Notes under the pieces: model-generated
What the model saw: the letters and a program-made list of their open reading frames with translations, nothing else
Told to the model about the DNA's origin: nothing
Database searches by the model: none
Assembly: GCA_022616275.1 (NCBI GenBank)
Contig: JAKEFB010000143.1
Location: forward strand, 1 to 41,946
Length of the DNA stretch: 41,946 bases
DNA from: Chloroflexota bacterium
GTDB taxonomy: Bacteria; Chloroflexota; Anaerolineae; Promineifilales; Promineifilaceae
Reading direction: 5' to 3'
Translations under genes and position numbers: made by a program
Shown here: positions 16,000 through 23,359 of the stretch, piece after piece
How the letters are laid out: each line of letters opens with the position of its first letter
Position numbering within the stretch: position 1 is the stretch's first letter

Positions 16000-17471
16000 A
16001 CTTCCTCCGCTACGCCGGCCGTTTCCTTTGGCAGCCGATTGGCCACCTGCCGCCGTTCTTGCAGCAGCCCCCAGGCGCTCAACAGTAGAGCCAGGCCGAC
16101 CATGATCGCTACGACCAGCAGCGTATCTTGCAGTCCGGCCACCTGGGCCGCGGCCGGGGCTTCTGTCACGCCACCGGGCAGCGCCTCCCCGGCGTGGTAC
16201 GAGACCCGGATCGCCCACACCGCCGCCAGGATGGCTGTGCCCACGGTCTGGCCCAGCGTGCGGGTAATGGCCAGGACGCCGGAGACGACGCCCAGCCGTT
16301 GGGGTGGGGCCGCGCCCATAATGGCGCTATTGTTGGGCGATTGGAAAATGCCCATCCCCAGGCCAACGGGCATAAAACGGAGCAGGTAACCAGCCACGCT
16401 GGTGTCCTCGTCCAGCGTGCTCAGGGCGTAATAGCCAATGAACAGGACCAGCAAACCAGCCACCGTGATCGGCCGGGTGCCCAGGCGGTCGGACAGCGCC
16501 CCGGCCACCGGCGCGCTCAGTCCCAGGCCCACCGGGACTACGGCCAGTAAGAAACCAACCTGTTTCTGGTTATAGCCCAGCACATTTTGCAGGTAAAACG
16601 GTATCAAAATAATCACGCCGGCAACGGCGACAAAGGTAATAAAACCGGTGACCAGATTGACGCTGAAGAGGCTATTGGCGAACAGCCGCAGGTCAATCAT
16701 CGGCTGCCTGGCCCGCCACTCGATGGCGATAAAGGCGGCCAGGGATACCGCCGAAGCGGCAAACAGGGCCAGTGTCGTCCCACTGCCGAAGCCCAGGCTT
16801 TGGCCTATTGTCAGGGCCAGCAGGAGCGCCAGCAGGCTGATGAGGAGGGTAGCCGCGCCCAGGTAATCAAAACGCTGGCCGCCGGCCGGCCGGAGGTCAG
16901 GTAAGAACTGAATCGCCATCCAGGTGCCGATAATGCCGACCGGCAAATTGACGAAGAAGATCCAGTGCCAGGACAGGGCGTCGAGCAGCAGGCCGCCCAA
17001 CACCGGCCCGACGACAATGCCGACCGAGATGATCGCCCCGGTAACACCCAGCGCCTTACCTCGTTCCTGGGGTGGGAAGGACTCGGTCGTGATAGCCAGG
17101 CCCAGGGCCAGGATCATGGCCGCGCCCACGGCCTGGACTACCCGGAAGCCGATCAGCCAGTGAATGTCCGGGGCCAGGCCGCACAGCACCGAGCCGATGG
17201 TAAAGACGACGAACCCGGCGGTGTAAATGGCTTTTTTGCCGACCATGTCGGCCAGCCGGCCGATACTCAACAGCAACGTCGTCAGGGCCAGCAGGTAGGC
17301 CAGGACCACCCATTGAACGAGGGCAAACTCGGTATTCAGCTCTCGTTCCAGTGTGGGCAGGGCCACGTTGACGATGCTGCCGTCAATGGTGGATAGGAAG
17401 AGACCCATGCCCACGGCGGCCATGGCGTACCATTTGCGGTTGTAGTCTATGGTTGGTTGGTTGGTCACCAT
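15987..17471 (-). CDS. DHA2-family MFS drug:H+ antiporter
   Basis: 494 aa with about 14 predicted membrane helices, as in EmrB/QacA. Visible motifs: STIDGSIVNVALPTL in helix 1 (motif D1-like), GRLADMVGKKAIY (motif A, about 71-83), GFRVVQAVGAAMI (motif B), and GAIISVGIVVGPVLGGLL (motif C, typical of antiporters). Substrate unknown. First gene of the MFS-lplA-RNase operon. AAGGA lies just upstream of the ATG, slightly close. A perfect 15-bp hairpin separates it from the AspT-family gene. Confidence 0.93.
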   Translation of the reverse strand: MVTNQPTIDYNRKWYAMAAVGMGLFLSTIDGSIVNVALPTLERELNTEFALVQWVVLAYLLALTTLLLSIGRLADMVGKKAIYTAGFVVFTIGSVLCGLAPDIHWLIGFRVVQAVGAAMILALGLAITTESFPPQERGKALGVTGAIISVGIVVGPVLGGLLLDALSWHWIFFVNLPVGIIGTWMAIQFLPDLRPAGGQRFDYLGAATLLISLLALLLALTIGQSLGFGSGTTLALFAASAVSLAAFIAIEWRARQPMIDLRLFANSLFSVNLVTGFITFVAVAGVIILIPFYLQNVLGYNQKQVGFLLAVVPVGLGLSAPVAGALSDRLGTRPITVAGLLVLFIGYYALSTLDEDTSVAGYLLRFMPVGLGMGIFQSPNNSAIMGAAPPQRLGVVSGVLAITRTLGQTVGTAILAAVWAIRVSYHAGEALPGGVTEAPAAAQVAGLQDTLLVVAIMVGLALLLSAWGLLQERRQVANRLPKETAGVAEEVCSS

Positions 17472-17483
17472 CTGTCCTTACTC

Positions 17484-17517
17484 AGGTGACAGGCACTTTT
17501 GGAAGTGCCTGTCACCT
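17484..17517 (-). terminator. Perfect 15-bp hairpin between transporter genes
   Basis: AGGTGACAGGCACTT (17484-17498) and its complement (17503-17517), 4-nt loop. It is 7 bp past the end of the AspT-family gene. Probable terminator for that gene. Confidence 0.7.
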
Positions 17518-17524
17518 TTGACCA

Positions 17525-19162
17525 TTACTGTAACAGAGTCAGTAGCAATTGGGCAAACAAGATCTTGGTCATCGTGGCCATAAGAAAGATCAGGGCGTAG
17601 CCGATGTTGGGCAGATCGTTGTCGGCCTGTTCCAGCGCATAGCCCAGCACGGCCGGCTGGGTCTGCAAAGCCGATAGCATCCCGGCCAGCAGAGCAAAGG
17701 GGATATGTAGCGTTTTGTACCCCAGCCACAGTGTTAAAACAGCCGTGGCCCAGGTGACGGCCGCCCCGGCCAGGAAGATGGCCAGCCCTCCGCTCTGGCT
17801 AAAGGTAGAAAAGAAGGTGTAACCAGAGCGGACGCTGATGCCAGCCAGCAGCAGCGTCAGCCCTACCTGGCGCAAAGTCAGGTTGGCGCTATAGGGTAGC
17901 GTCCAGACCAGCCGGCCGGTGCGGCGCAGCGCGCCCAGGACCAGGGCGACAATCAGTGGACCGCCGGCAAAGCCCAGCCGGAACGTCACCCCGCCGGGCA
18001 GCGGGATGGGGACCAGGCCCAGCAGCAGGCCGGCCGTCAGCCCCAGGCCAAAAGAGACCAGGTTTAACTCGCTCAGATCACGGTAGGAATCGCCGAAAAG
18101 CCGGCTAAGGGCCGGCAGCGCCTCGCGCCGGGCCACCACCCGGACCCGGTCGCCCAGTTCCAGGACGGTGTCCCCTTCGGCCAGCAGGTCAATGTCGCCC
18201 CGGCGGACCCGGGTGACGACGGCCCCATACTGCCGGGGCAGGTGCAGCTCGGCCAGCCGCCGGCCGGCGATGGCCGGGTTGGAGACAAACACCCGCCGGT
18301 AATCGTACTCGCTGCGGTCCCACTCCAGATCCTGGCCGGCCGGCTCGCCCAGTTGGGGGATCAGCGCGTCTACCGCCTCCGGCGTGCCGACGAGGTTAAT
18401 CAGGTCGCCCGGTTGCAGCGTGGTCTGGGCTCGGGCCAGGCTCACTTCTTCGCCCCGTTTCAGCCGGCTAAAGAGAACGTCCCACTGGTGGTGGCGCAGC
18501 TCGCGCAGCGGTACGCCGGTCACTTCCGGCCGGGTCACCCGGACAGTGCGGTTGTACAGTTCCTGCTCGACCACGTGAAATTTGCGCAGCCGCCGGGCCT
18601 CGGCCGGGTAATCAATCCGCCACAGTCGCTGGGTGACAAAAACGGCCAGGATCACGCCCAGGACGCCCATCGGGTAAGCGACCGAGTAGCCGACGACCGG
18701 CTCGGCCAGCAGGGCGTCGCGCTGAGCGGCCGGCGCCGTGCTGTTGATCAGGTCCAGCAGGCCGGCCAGGGCCGGCGTGTTGGTCAGGCTGCCGGCAAAC
18801 AGGCCGGCCGTCACCGTGGCCTTTAGCCCCAATAAGAAATGGGCGCCCCCGCTGAGCAGAGCGGCAAAGGTAATCATGCCGACCACAAAGAGGTTGTCGC
18901 GTAGCCCCTTGCGCCGGAAGGAAGCAAAAAAGCCCGGCCCACTGCTCAGGCCGACGGTGTAGACAAAGACGACCAGCCCTAACAAGAAGATGATCTCCGG
19001 CAGGGCCAGGTCCGGGTGGAGCGCCCCGGCCGCCAGCCCCACAAAAAGCACCGCCGCCACCCCCAGGCTGCTCCCCTTGACCTTAATCCGCCCGATGGCA
19101 TAGCCAACGGCCGAGACCAGGAAGAGGAGCAGAAGGGGGTTGGCGATGAGGAGGTCAATCAT
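17525..19162 (-). CDS. AspT/YidE/YbjL-family transporter with two TrkA-C domains
   Basis: 545 aa from the ATG at 19162 (MIDLLIANPL); the longer frame to 19225 would add residues encoded by a repeat. N-terminal membrane half (about 1-185) with GLSSGPGFF and AGSLTNTPALAGLL; two TrkA-C ligand-binding domains in the middle (about 195-270 and 280-355); C-terminal membrane half with a related GFAGGPLIVALVLGALRR repeat. This layout is the aspartate:alanine exchanger superfamily. The substrate cannot be assigned; the TrkA-C domains suggest control by a nucleotide or ion. No good Shine-Dalgarno is visible. Confidence 0.88.
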   Translation of the reverse strand: MIDLLIANPLLLLFLVSAVGYAIGRIKVKGSSLGVAAVLFVGLAAGALHPDLALPEIIFLLGLVVFVYTVGLSSGPGFFASFRRKGLRDNLFVVGMITFAALLSGGAHFLLGLKATVTAGLFAGSLTNTPALAGLLDLINSTAPAAQRDALLAEPVVGYSVAYPMGVLGVILAVFVTQRLWRIDYPAEARRLRKFHVVEQELYNRTVRVTRPEVTGVPLRELRHHQWDVLFSRLKRGEEVSLARAQTTLQPGDLINLVGTPEAVDALIPQLGEPAGQDLEWDRSEYDYRRVFVSNPAIAGRRLAELHLPRQYGAVVTRVRRGDIDLLAEGDTVLELGDRVRVVARREALPALSRLFGDSYRDLSELNLVSFGLGLTAGLLLGLVPIPLPGGVTFRLGFAGGPLIVALVLGALRRTGRLVWTLPYSANLTLRQVGLTLLLAGISVRSGYTFFSTFSQSGGLAIFLAGAAVTWATAVLTLWLGYKTLHIPFALLAGMLSALQTQPAVLGYALEQADNDLPNIGYALIFLMATMTKILFAQLLLTLLQ

Positions 19163-19163
19163 A

Positions 19164-19245
19164 ATAGTTAAGACTGGAGATTGGAGATTAGAGATTGGCA
19201 ACCAAAGGTTGCTCACAATCTCCAATCTCTAATCTCTGATCTCCG
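19164..19245. repeat. AATCTCCAATCTCT repeat element (copy 2), long imperfect hairpin
   Basis: GGAGATTGGAGATTAGAGATTG on the left faces CAATCTCCAATCTCTAATCTC on the right around a centre GCAACC-AAA-GGTTGC. It covers the gap between the MutS-like gene and the AspT-family gene and includes the MutS-like stop codon (19229-19231). Confidence 0.8.
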
Positions 19246-21064
19246 TTACCGGCAACCCCTCCCGCCGCATGATCTTCAAGGCGTTGGTCGTCGGGCTGGG
19301 GCCCGGCCGGACAGTGTAGTCAAAGGCCATCCGGTCTTCAATGACCTCGTCCTGGAAATGGTAATTGCGCACCAGGGGCGCTTCCTCGGCCAGCGAGACC
19401 AGCTCCAGGTCGTGGGTGGAGATGAGGCCGACGCCCGGCCGGCCGGCCAGCACCCGAATGTAAGCCCGGCTGCCAATCAGCCGCTCCCGGTTGTTGGTGC
19501 CCTGGAAGATTTCGTCAATCAGGTAAAAGAGCGGCAGCGGCTGGGAGGTTTCCAGCTCGACCAGCAGTCGCTTGAGGCACTTGACTTCGGCGTAGAAGTG
19601 GGAAATGCCGTCCGTCACCGAGTCGCTAATGCGGATGCAGGTACACAGCCGGAAGAGCCGGGTCCGCAGTGACCGGGCGTTAACCGGGCCGCCGGCGTGG
19701 GCCAGGACCAGGTTAATACCAATGGTCCGCAAAAAGGTGCTCTTGCCGGACATATTGGAGCCGGTAAAGAGGGCTACCTCACCGATACGGTCAATGGTGA
19801 AGTCATTGCAGACCTTTAAGGGGTCTGGGATGAGGGGGTGGCCGGCCGCCTGGACCTGGAATACTGGCCCTTCGTCTGGCCCTCCAGCCACGATCTCTGG
19901 AAAGGTATAGTCCGGGTTGACGGTGGCCAGGTTAGCCAGCGAGCCGAGCGCCTCCAGCTCAATCCACGCGTCCATCCAGACGGGCAGGTGGTGGGCTATG
20001 TCGGCCTTCAACTGGCCCAGCCGGTAGGCAAAGTAAAAGTCCCAGGGGACGGCGACGTTGAGCGCCAGCCAGACCAGCGGGTTGCCCCGCAGCCCGGTGG
20101 CGTTAACCACCCGGTTGAGCCGGGCCAGGAGGCGGGACGGGCGGTGGGCCGGGTCCAGGAACGGAGCGCACAGGGCGGCCAGGTGGGGCTTCCGCCGGTA
20201 AGAATACCCTTCCAACTGCTGGAAAACGGCCCCCAGTTGCTCCAGGGCGTCGCGCAGGCGGGTGGCCTCGGCGAACGGCTCGCCCAGTTCCCGGTTTTTG
20301 ACCAGGAACAGGCCCAGGTACAGCAGCAGGCTGGCTTTCCACAGGGACGGGCTGAGGCCGGCCAGGTCGGCCAGGAAGAAGAGCAGGTTGGCCGCCGCCA
20401 GCGCGCTAAAAACCACCAGCCAGTAGCGCAATGACCGGGGAAAAGGGCGCTCTTGCAGCCAGGCCAGCAGCCGCTCCGGCTCTTGCCGCCGGCCGCTCCG
20501 GCCGGCCAGGGTAGCCGCCAGGGCCAGCCGCTGCCGGAACAGGCTGAGTGGTACGAGTTCGCGTACTAACTGCTGGCGCGCTTCAATTTGCTGGTGGCCG
20601 GTCAGCGGGTTCACCAGCCACTCGCCCAGCCGTTCGCCGCCCGGCCGGGAGACGGCCGTGTTGAGCAGCCGGTGCAGGGAGTGGTCGCCAAGCAGGTCCA
20701 GATCGAGGGCCAGGGGGTGGTCCGGCGCCAGGGAGGAGGGGGGAATGTGCCCCCAATCCAGCCGCATCCGGGCGATTTGCGTCGCTTTCATCTCCAGCCA
20801 CACTTTGTGCCGGGCGATGCTGGTCTCCAGCCGGCGGTGCCGGGCGACCACCAGGCCGAACACCAAGAGGGTGGTGAAGAAGGTGCTCCAGGCCAGCCAG
20901 GAGCCTTCCAGGAAAAGGAAGGCCCCGCTGGCGATCATACCGGCCGTAAAAATAGCCAGCCGGACCCAGGAATAGGTGTAGCTGGTCCGTTCCAATTGAA
21001 CCAGGCGGCGCTGCAGCCGCCGGATTTGCCGTTGGTGAGCCTGTAAACGTTTTTCTTTGGTCAT
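19229..21064 (-). CDS. Membrane-anchored MutS-like ATPase
   Basis: 611 aa. The C-terminal third is a MutS domain V ATPase: Walker A TGSNMSGKSTFL (about 436-447), a segment with SVTDGISHFYAEVKCLK, Walker B FYLIDEIFQGTNNRE, and a SxHD-like STHDLELV. The N-terminus has a basic coiled-coil start (1-30), two hydrophobic segments (about 34-80), and another pair near 215-260, so it is probably membrane bound. It lacks the mismatch-recognition domain I of MutS. Related membrane MutS-like proteins of unknown role are annotated as mismatch repair proteins in Bacteroidota and Chloroflexota; a repair role is doubtful. The last residues (EIRD) and stop come from repeat DNA. Confidence 0.87.
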   Translation of the reverse strand: MTKEKRLQAHQRQIRRLQRRLVQLERTSYTYSWVRLAIFTAGMIASGAFLFLEGSWLAWSTFFTTLLVFGLVVARHRRLETSIARHKVWLEMKATQIARMRLDWGHIPPSSLAPDHPLALDLDLLGDHSLHRLLNTAVSRPGGERLGEWLVNPLTGHQQIEARQQLVRELVPLSLFRQRLALAATLAGRSGRRQEPERLLAWLQERPFPRSLRYWLVVFSALAAANLLFFLADLAGLSPSLWKASLLLYLGLFLVKNRELGEPFAEATRLRDALEQLGAVFQQLEGYSYRRKPHLAALCAPFLDPAHRPSRLLARLNRVVNATGLRGNPLVWLALNVAVPWDFYFAYRLGQLKADIAHHLPVWMDAWIELEALGSLANLATVNPDYTFPEIVAGGPDEGPVFQVQAAGHPLIPDPLKVCNDFTIDRIGEVALFTGSNMSGKSTFLRTIGINLVLAHAGGPVNARSLRTRLFRLCTCIRISDSVTDGISHFYAEVKCLKRLLVELETSQPLPLFYLIDEIFQGTNNRERLIGSRAYIRVLAGRPGVGLISTHDLELVSLAEEAPLVRNYHFQDEVIEDRMAFDYTVRPGPSPTTNALKIMRREGLPVTEIRD

Positions 21065-21123
21065 ACAAACCGGAATTATACCGGATGTATGGGCCAGCGC
21101 GCCTGGAATCCTCGTCCTAAATA

Positions 21124-21152
21124 GCTATCCGCTATCCGCTTTCAGCTATAGT
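21124..21152. repeat. AGCTATCCGCTATCCGCTTTCAGCT element at the DoxX stop
   Basis: Tandem TATCCGC units inside the arms ATAGCT/AGCTAT. The stop codon of the DoxX gene (21146-21148) lies within it. A single copy in this window. Confidence 0.55.
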
Positions 21153-21583
21153 CCCAGGACCGGATCGAGCGCGAGGCTGCCTGCGCCGGTGAACAGCAAC
21201 GCCAGCGCCGCGGCCAACAGAATAAATTCAAACTCCCAACCGATGCCCTCTGTCATAGAGCTGAACTTGGCGCCCATTGGTCGTCTGGCGCGCACAATGG
21301 CCACCAGCATATCAATGGCGAAGCCCAGGGCCAGAATACGCGTTCCTAACCCAAGGATGAGCAGCACTGCGCCAACTGTCTCCAGCAAGACGACGACCCA
21401 GGCGAAAAACGTGGGTAGAGGAATACCCATCTGTTTCAGGCCCATGGCGAATCCGGCCGGGCCTTTGATGGGCGAGTTCGGATTGAGTTTTGGCCAGCCG
21501 TGGGCAATGAAGATGATGCCCATAGACAGGCGCAGGATTAATAGACCCCAGTCGCTGAACGGTGAGAAGATGTTTTCTAACAT
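21146..21583 (-). CDS. DoxX family membrane protein
   Basis: 145 aa, four hydrophobic segments. ILRLSMGIIFIAHGWPKL near the start and VVLLETVGAVLLILGLGTR are typical of DoxX/MauD-like quinol-associated membrane proteins. RBS AAGGA lies about 6 nt before the ATG. It is 8 bp downstream of another DoxX-like gene, so the two form an operon facing a divergent TetR gene. In some bacteria DoxX takes part in thiosulfate or thiol redox balance; here the function is unknown. Confidence 0.87.
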   Translation of the reverse strand: MLENIFSPFSDWGLLILRLSMGIIFIAHGWPKLNPNSPIKGPAGFAMGLKQMGIPLPTFFAWVVVLLETVGAVLLILGLGTRILALGFAIDMLVAIVRARRPMGAKFSSMTEGIGWEFEFILLAAALALLFTGAGSLALDPVLGL

Positions 21584-21591
21584 AGTGTCCT

Positions 21592-21966
21592 TTAGAGTGG
21601 CTGAATCACAAAGCGGCCGTAGGCAACAAACGCAGCCAGAGCCAAAAGAATAAGATTAAAGACGATGTTGGGATATTCGCGGCGCATAAGGTGGAACCCG
21701 GCCGCCAACAGCATGATCAGGGCCAGACCGGCGGCCGCCAATGGTGTCAGCCAGGGCAGAATTCCCGTTAGTGCCGGCACAATCACACCGATCCCGCCAA
21801 GAATCTCGGACAGGGCGATAAAGTTCAACAATCCCCGGGGGACGGCCGCAATCCACTGCATTCCTTGTTGTGACCTCATTTGCTCGGCGCGGAAGCCGTG
21901 GGTATATCCGGCGGCCACAAATGCCAGCCCGACCAAAACCTGCACAATCCATAAGACCACATTCAT
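21592..21966 (-). CDS. DoxX-like membrane protein
   Basis: 124 aa, four hydrophobic helices with AGYTHGFRAEQM after helix 1 and ALSEILGGIGVIVPALTG in the second pair, as in DoxX-like (DUF4345/SURF4-type) proteins. AAAGGAGG lies 6 nt before the ATG. First gene of the pair; promoter and probable operator are at 22031-22068. Confidence 0.85.
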   Translation of the reverse strand: MNVVLWIVQVLVGLAFVAAGYTHGFRAEQMRSQQGMQWIAAVPRGLLNFIALSEILGGIGVIVPALTGILPWLTPLAAAGLALIMLLAAGFHLMRREYPNIVFNLILLALAAFVAYGRFVIQPL

Positions 21967-22030
21967 GGTTTGCCTCCTTTCACTTGCCTTAGCGTTGAAA
22001 ACAACTGTTGTGAAAACTACAAATGTCGTG

Positions 22031-22068
22031 TATCATGTATATGATAGATTTCTTGGCAGGCTCGTCAA
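22031..22068 (-). promoter_or_regulatory. DoxX promoter with palindromic operator over the -10 box
   Basis: On the minus strand: -35 TTGACG (22068-22063), 16-bp spacer, -10 TATCAT (22046-22041). The palindrome TATCAT-N4-ATGATA (22031-22046) overlaps the -10 exactly, as expected for repression. The divergent TetR protein is the obvious candidate. Confidence 0.55.
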
Positions 22069-22086
22069 CCGACAAAGGCGTGTTTT

Positions 22087-22102
22087 TGTCGCTTAAGCGA
22101 CA
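22087..22102 (+). promoter_or_regulatory. Perfect 16-bp palindrome before tetR
   Basis: TGTCGCTTAAGCGACA, 11 bp upstream of the tetR start and next to its AGAGG Shine-Dalgarno. It could be an autoregulatory operator or an RNA hairpin over the RBS. Confidence 0.5.
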
Positions 22103-22113
22103 GAGGCTTAAAA

Positions 22114-22722
22114 ATGTTGCTTAAACAAGAAGAAAAGAAATTGGATCCCCGGGTCAGGCGCACCCGCCAGTTGCTACAGCAGGCGCTGATGGCGCTGATG
22201 GCCGAGAAGAGCTTTCAAGCCATCACCGTCCAGGATATTGCCGAGCGGGCGACGGTCAACCGGGTCACCTTCTACGCTCATTTTGCCGACAAGTACGCGC
22301 TGCTAGAATACGCCATCCGTGAAATGATCCAGCAGCGGTTGCGGAGCCAGGTGCCGGAAGGCACCCTCTTCAGTTCGGAGAACCTGGCCCGCCTCATCCT
22401 GACGGTCTGTGAGTTTCTGGCTGAGATCAACCGCCGCTGCCCGCCGCCGCACGGCCAGTTGGGGCCGTTGATGGAGAAGCAGATTAAGGTCGAGCTGTAC
22501 GAAATCCTCCGGACCTGGCTGGCAGAGATGCCGGCCGGTGAATCAAGCCGGCCCGCAACGCCGGAACTGGGAGCAATGGTCACCAGTTGGGCGATCTATG
22601 GCGCGGCCGTCCAATGGAGCCAGCAGGATCGGCCGGTTCCGGCCGGCGAATTTGTCCAGCAAGTGCTGCCGCTGATCCTGGCCAGCCTGCAGCCTTCGGC
22701 CAAATTGCCGGCGCCTTCATGA
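22114..22722 (+). CDS. TetR-family transcriptional regulator
   Basis: 202 aa. The N-terminal TetR helix-turn-helix spans residues about 12-60: RVRRTRQLLQQALMALMAEKSFQ, ITVQDIAERATVNRVTFYAHFADK. The ligand-binding C-terminus is variable. Divergent from the DoxX operon, with palindromes between them, so it probably represses that operon and possibly itself. The inducer is unknown. Confidence 0.92.
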   Translation: MLLKQEEKKLDPRVRRTRQLLQQALMALMAEKSFQAITVQDIAERATVNRVTFYAHFADKYALLEYAIREMIQQRLRSQVPEGTLFSSENLARLILTVCEFLAEINRRCPPPHGQLGPLMEKQIKVELYEILRTWLAEMPAGESSRPATPELGAMVTSWAIYGAAVQWSQQDRPVPAGEFVQQVLPLILASLQPSAKLPAPS

Positions 22723-22744
22723 TCACCGGGTCGGAAATGGAGAA

Positions 22745-22769
22745 TGGTCCAGTCTCCAAGACTGGACCA
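22745..22769. terminator. Hairpin between convergent tetR and globin genes
   Basis: TGGTCCAGTCT / AGACTGGACCA, 11-bp perfect arms with loop CCA, lying 22 bp after tetR and 8 bp before the globin end. Bidirectional terminator likely. Confidence 0.65.
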
Positions 22770-22777
22770 CCCGCCAC

Positions 22778-23203
22778 TCAGGCAGGGAGTGGGACGGTTT
22801 GCGCCGCCGCTTCTAGCATCAAATCAGCCAGCAATGTGTAAGCGGCCGTCCACGCCGCTTCTACCTCAGCCGTAAACCTGTCCCCCAGCCCCTGGTTCAA
22901 TGTCCACAGCAGAGCGCTACCAACTGTGTTGTAATGGGCTGGTTGCACCCCGTAGGTTGCGTGTCGCTGGCCGAGGTGCTGAACGGCGGCAATGATCGTT
23001 TCCGGTTGCTGTAAGTCGCGCACGACGAGGGTCAGGGTGGCCATCAATTTTTTGCCCTGTTCGTCCATGTTACTACGGAATAATGGACGTAATGAGGGGT
23101 CCAGGGTAAACAGGCGGGCATAAAAAAGCGCGGCCGCCTGGTCGGCCATCGGGGCCACCAGGGCAAATGTTTCTTGTACGAGTTCGATTTGTTTCGGGGT
23201 CAT
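22778..23203 (-). CDS. Single-domain globin (Vitreoscilla haemoglobin-like)
   Basis: 141 aa from the second ATG (23203), which has AAGGAG at 7-nt spacing; the ATG at 23209 is too close. Full-length globin of the flavohaemoglobin class without reductase: Tyr B10 in FYARLF (about 28), distal Gln E7 in MDEQGKKLM (49), proximal His F8 in LGQRHATYGV (81). Tyr/Gln distal pairs suit oxygen binding and nitric oxide detoxification with a separate reductase. A SARP-type site and -10 box (23312-23345) point at it, with a large hairpin in the presumed leader. Confidence 0.93.
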   Translation of the reverse strand: MTPKQIELVQETFALVAPMADQAAALFYARLFTLDPSLRPLFRSNMDEQGKKLMATLTLVVRDLQQPETIIAAVQHLGQRHATYGVQPAHYNTVGSALLWTLNQGLGDRFTAEVEAAWTAAYTLLADLMLEAAAQTVPLPA

Positions 23204-23230
23204 CTTCATTCTCCTTGTTCATAGTTTGAT

Positions 23231-23295
23231 AACCTCCCGGAGGTTCAAGCGATGTCGCCGGGCCGCCCGGCGGCATCGCCAACCTCCGGGAGGTT
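23231..23295. repeat. AACCTCCCGGAGGTT element (copy 2) with nested inner hairpin
   Basis: Outer arms AACCTCCCGGAGGTT (23231-23245) and its complement (23281-23295). Inside, GCGATG-T-CGCCGGG (23249-23262) pairs with CCCGGCG-G-CATCGC (23266-23279). It lies between the globin start and its probable promoter, so it would form a strong structure in the 5' leader. Confidence 0.85.
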
Positions 23296-23311
23296 ATTTG
23301 TTCATAGGCCC

Positions 23312-23345
23312 ACCATACCAGGCTATCGTTTCAACATCGTTTCAA
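23312..23345 (-). promoter_or_regulatory. SARP-type operator and -10 box facing the globin
   Basis: On the minus strand: TTGAAACGA (23345-23337), 2 bp, TTGAAACGA (23334-23326), exactly 8 bp, then TATGGT (23317-23312). An 11-bp repeat period and 8 bp to the -10 are the known SARP promoter layout. The same design is at 28177-28221. Confidence 0.6.
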
Positions 23346-23347
23346 GC

Positions 23348-23353
23348 TATAAT
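23348..23353 (+). promoter_or_regulatory. -10 box of the SARP gene, probably leaderless
   Basis: Perfect TATAAT ending 6 bp before the GTG at 23360, so transcription would begin at or near the start codon. No SD is present. The tandem repeats at 23326-23345 overlap the -35 position. Confidence 0.55.
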
Positions 23354-23359
23354 GAACCA

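Noticed and set aside
19163-19225. N-terminal extension of the AspT-family transporter
   Set aside because: Encoded by the AATCTCC repeat and absent from the family; ATG at 19162 begins with the expected hydrophobic segment.
23252-23359. Upstream ATG start for the SARP gene
   Set aside because: It lies in the nested hairpin and before the TATAAT box; the winged-helix fold begins at the GTG at 23360.
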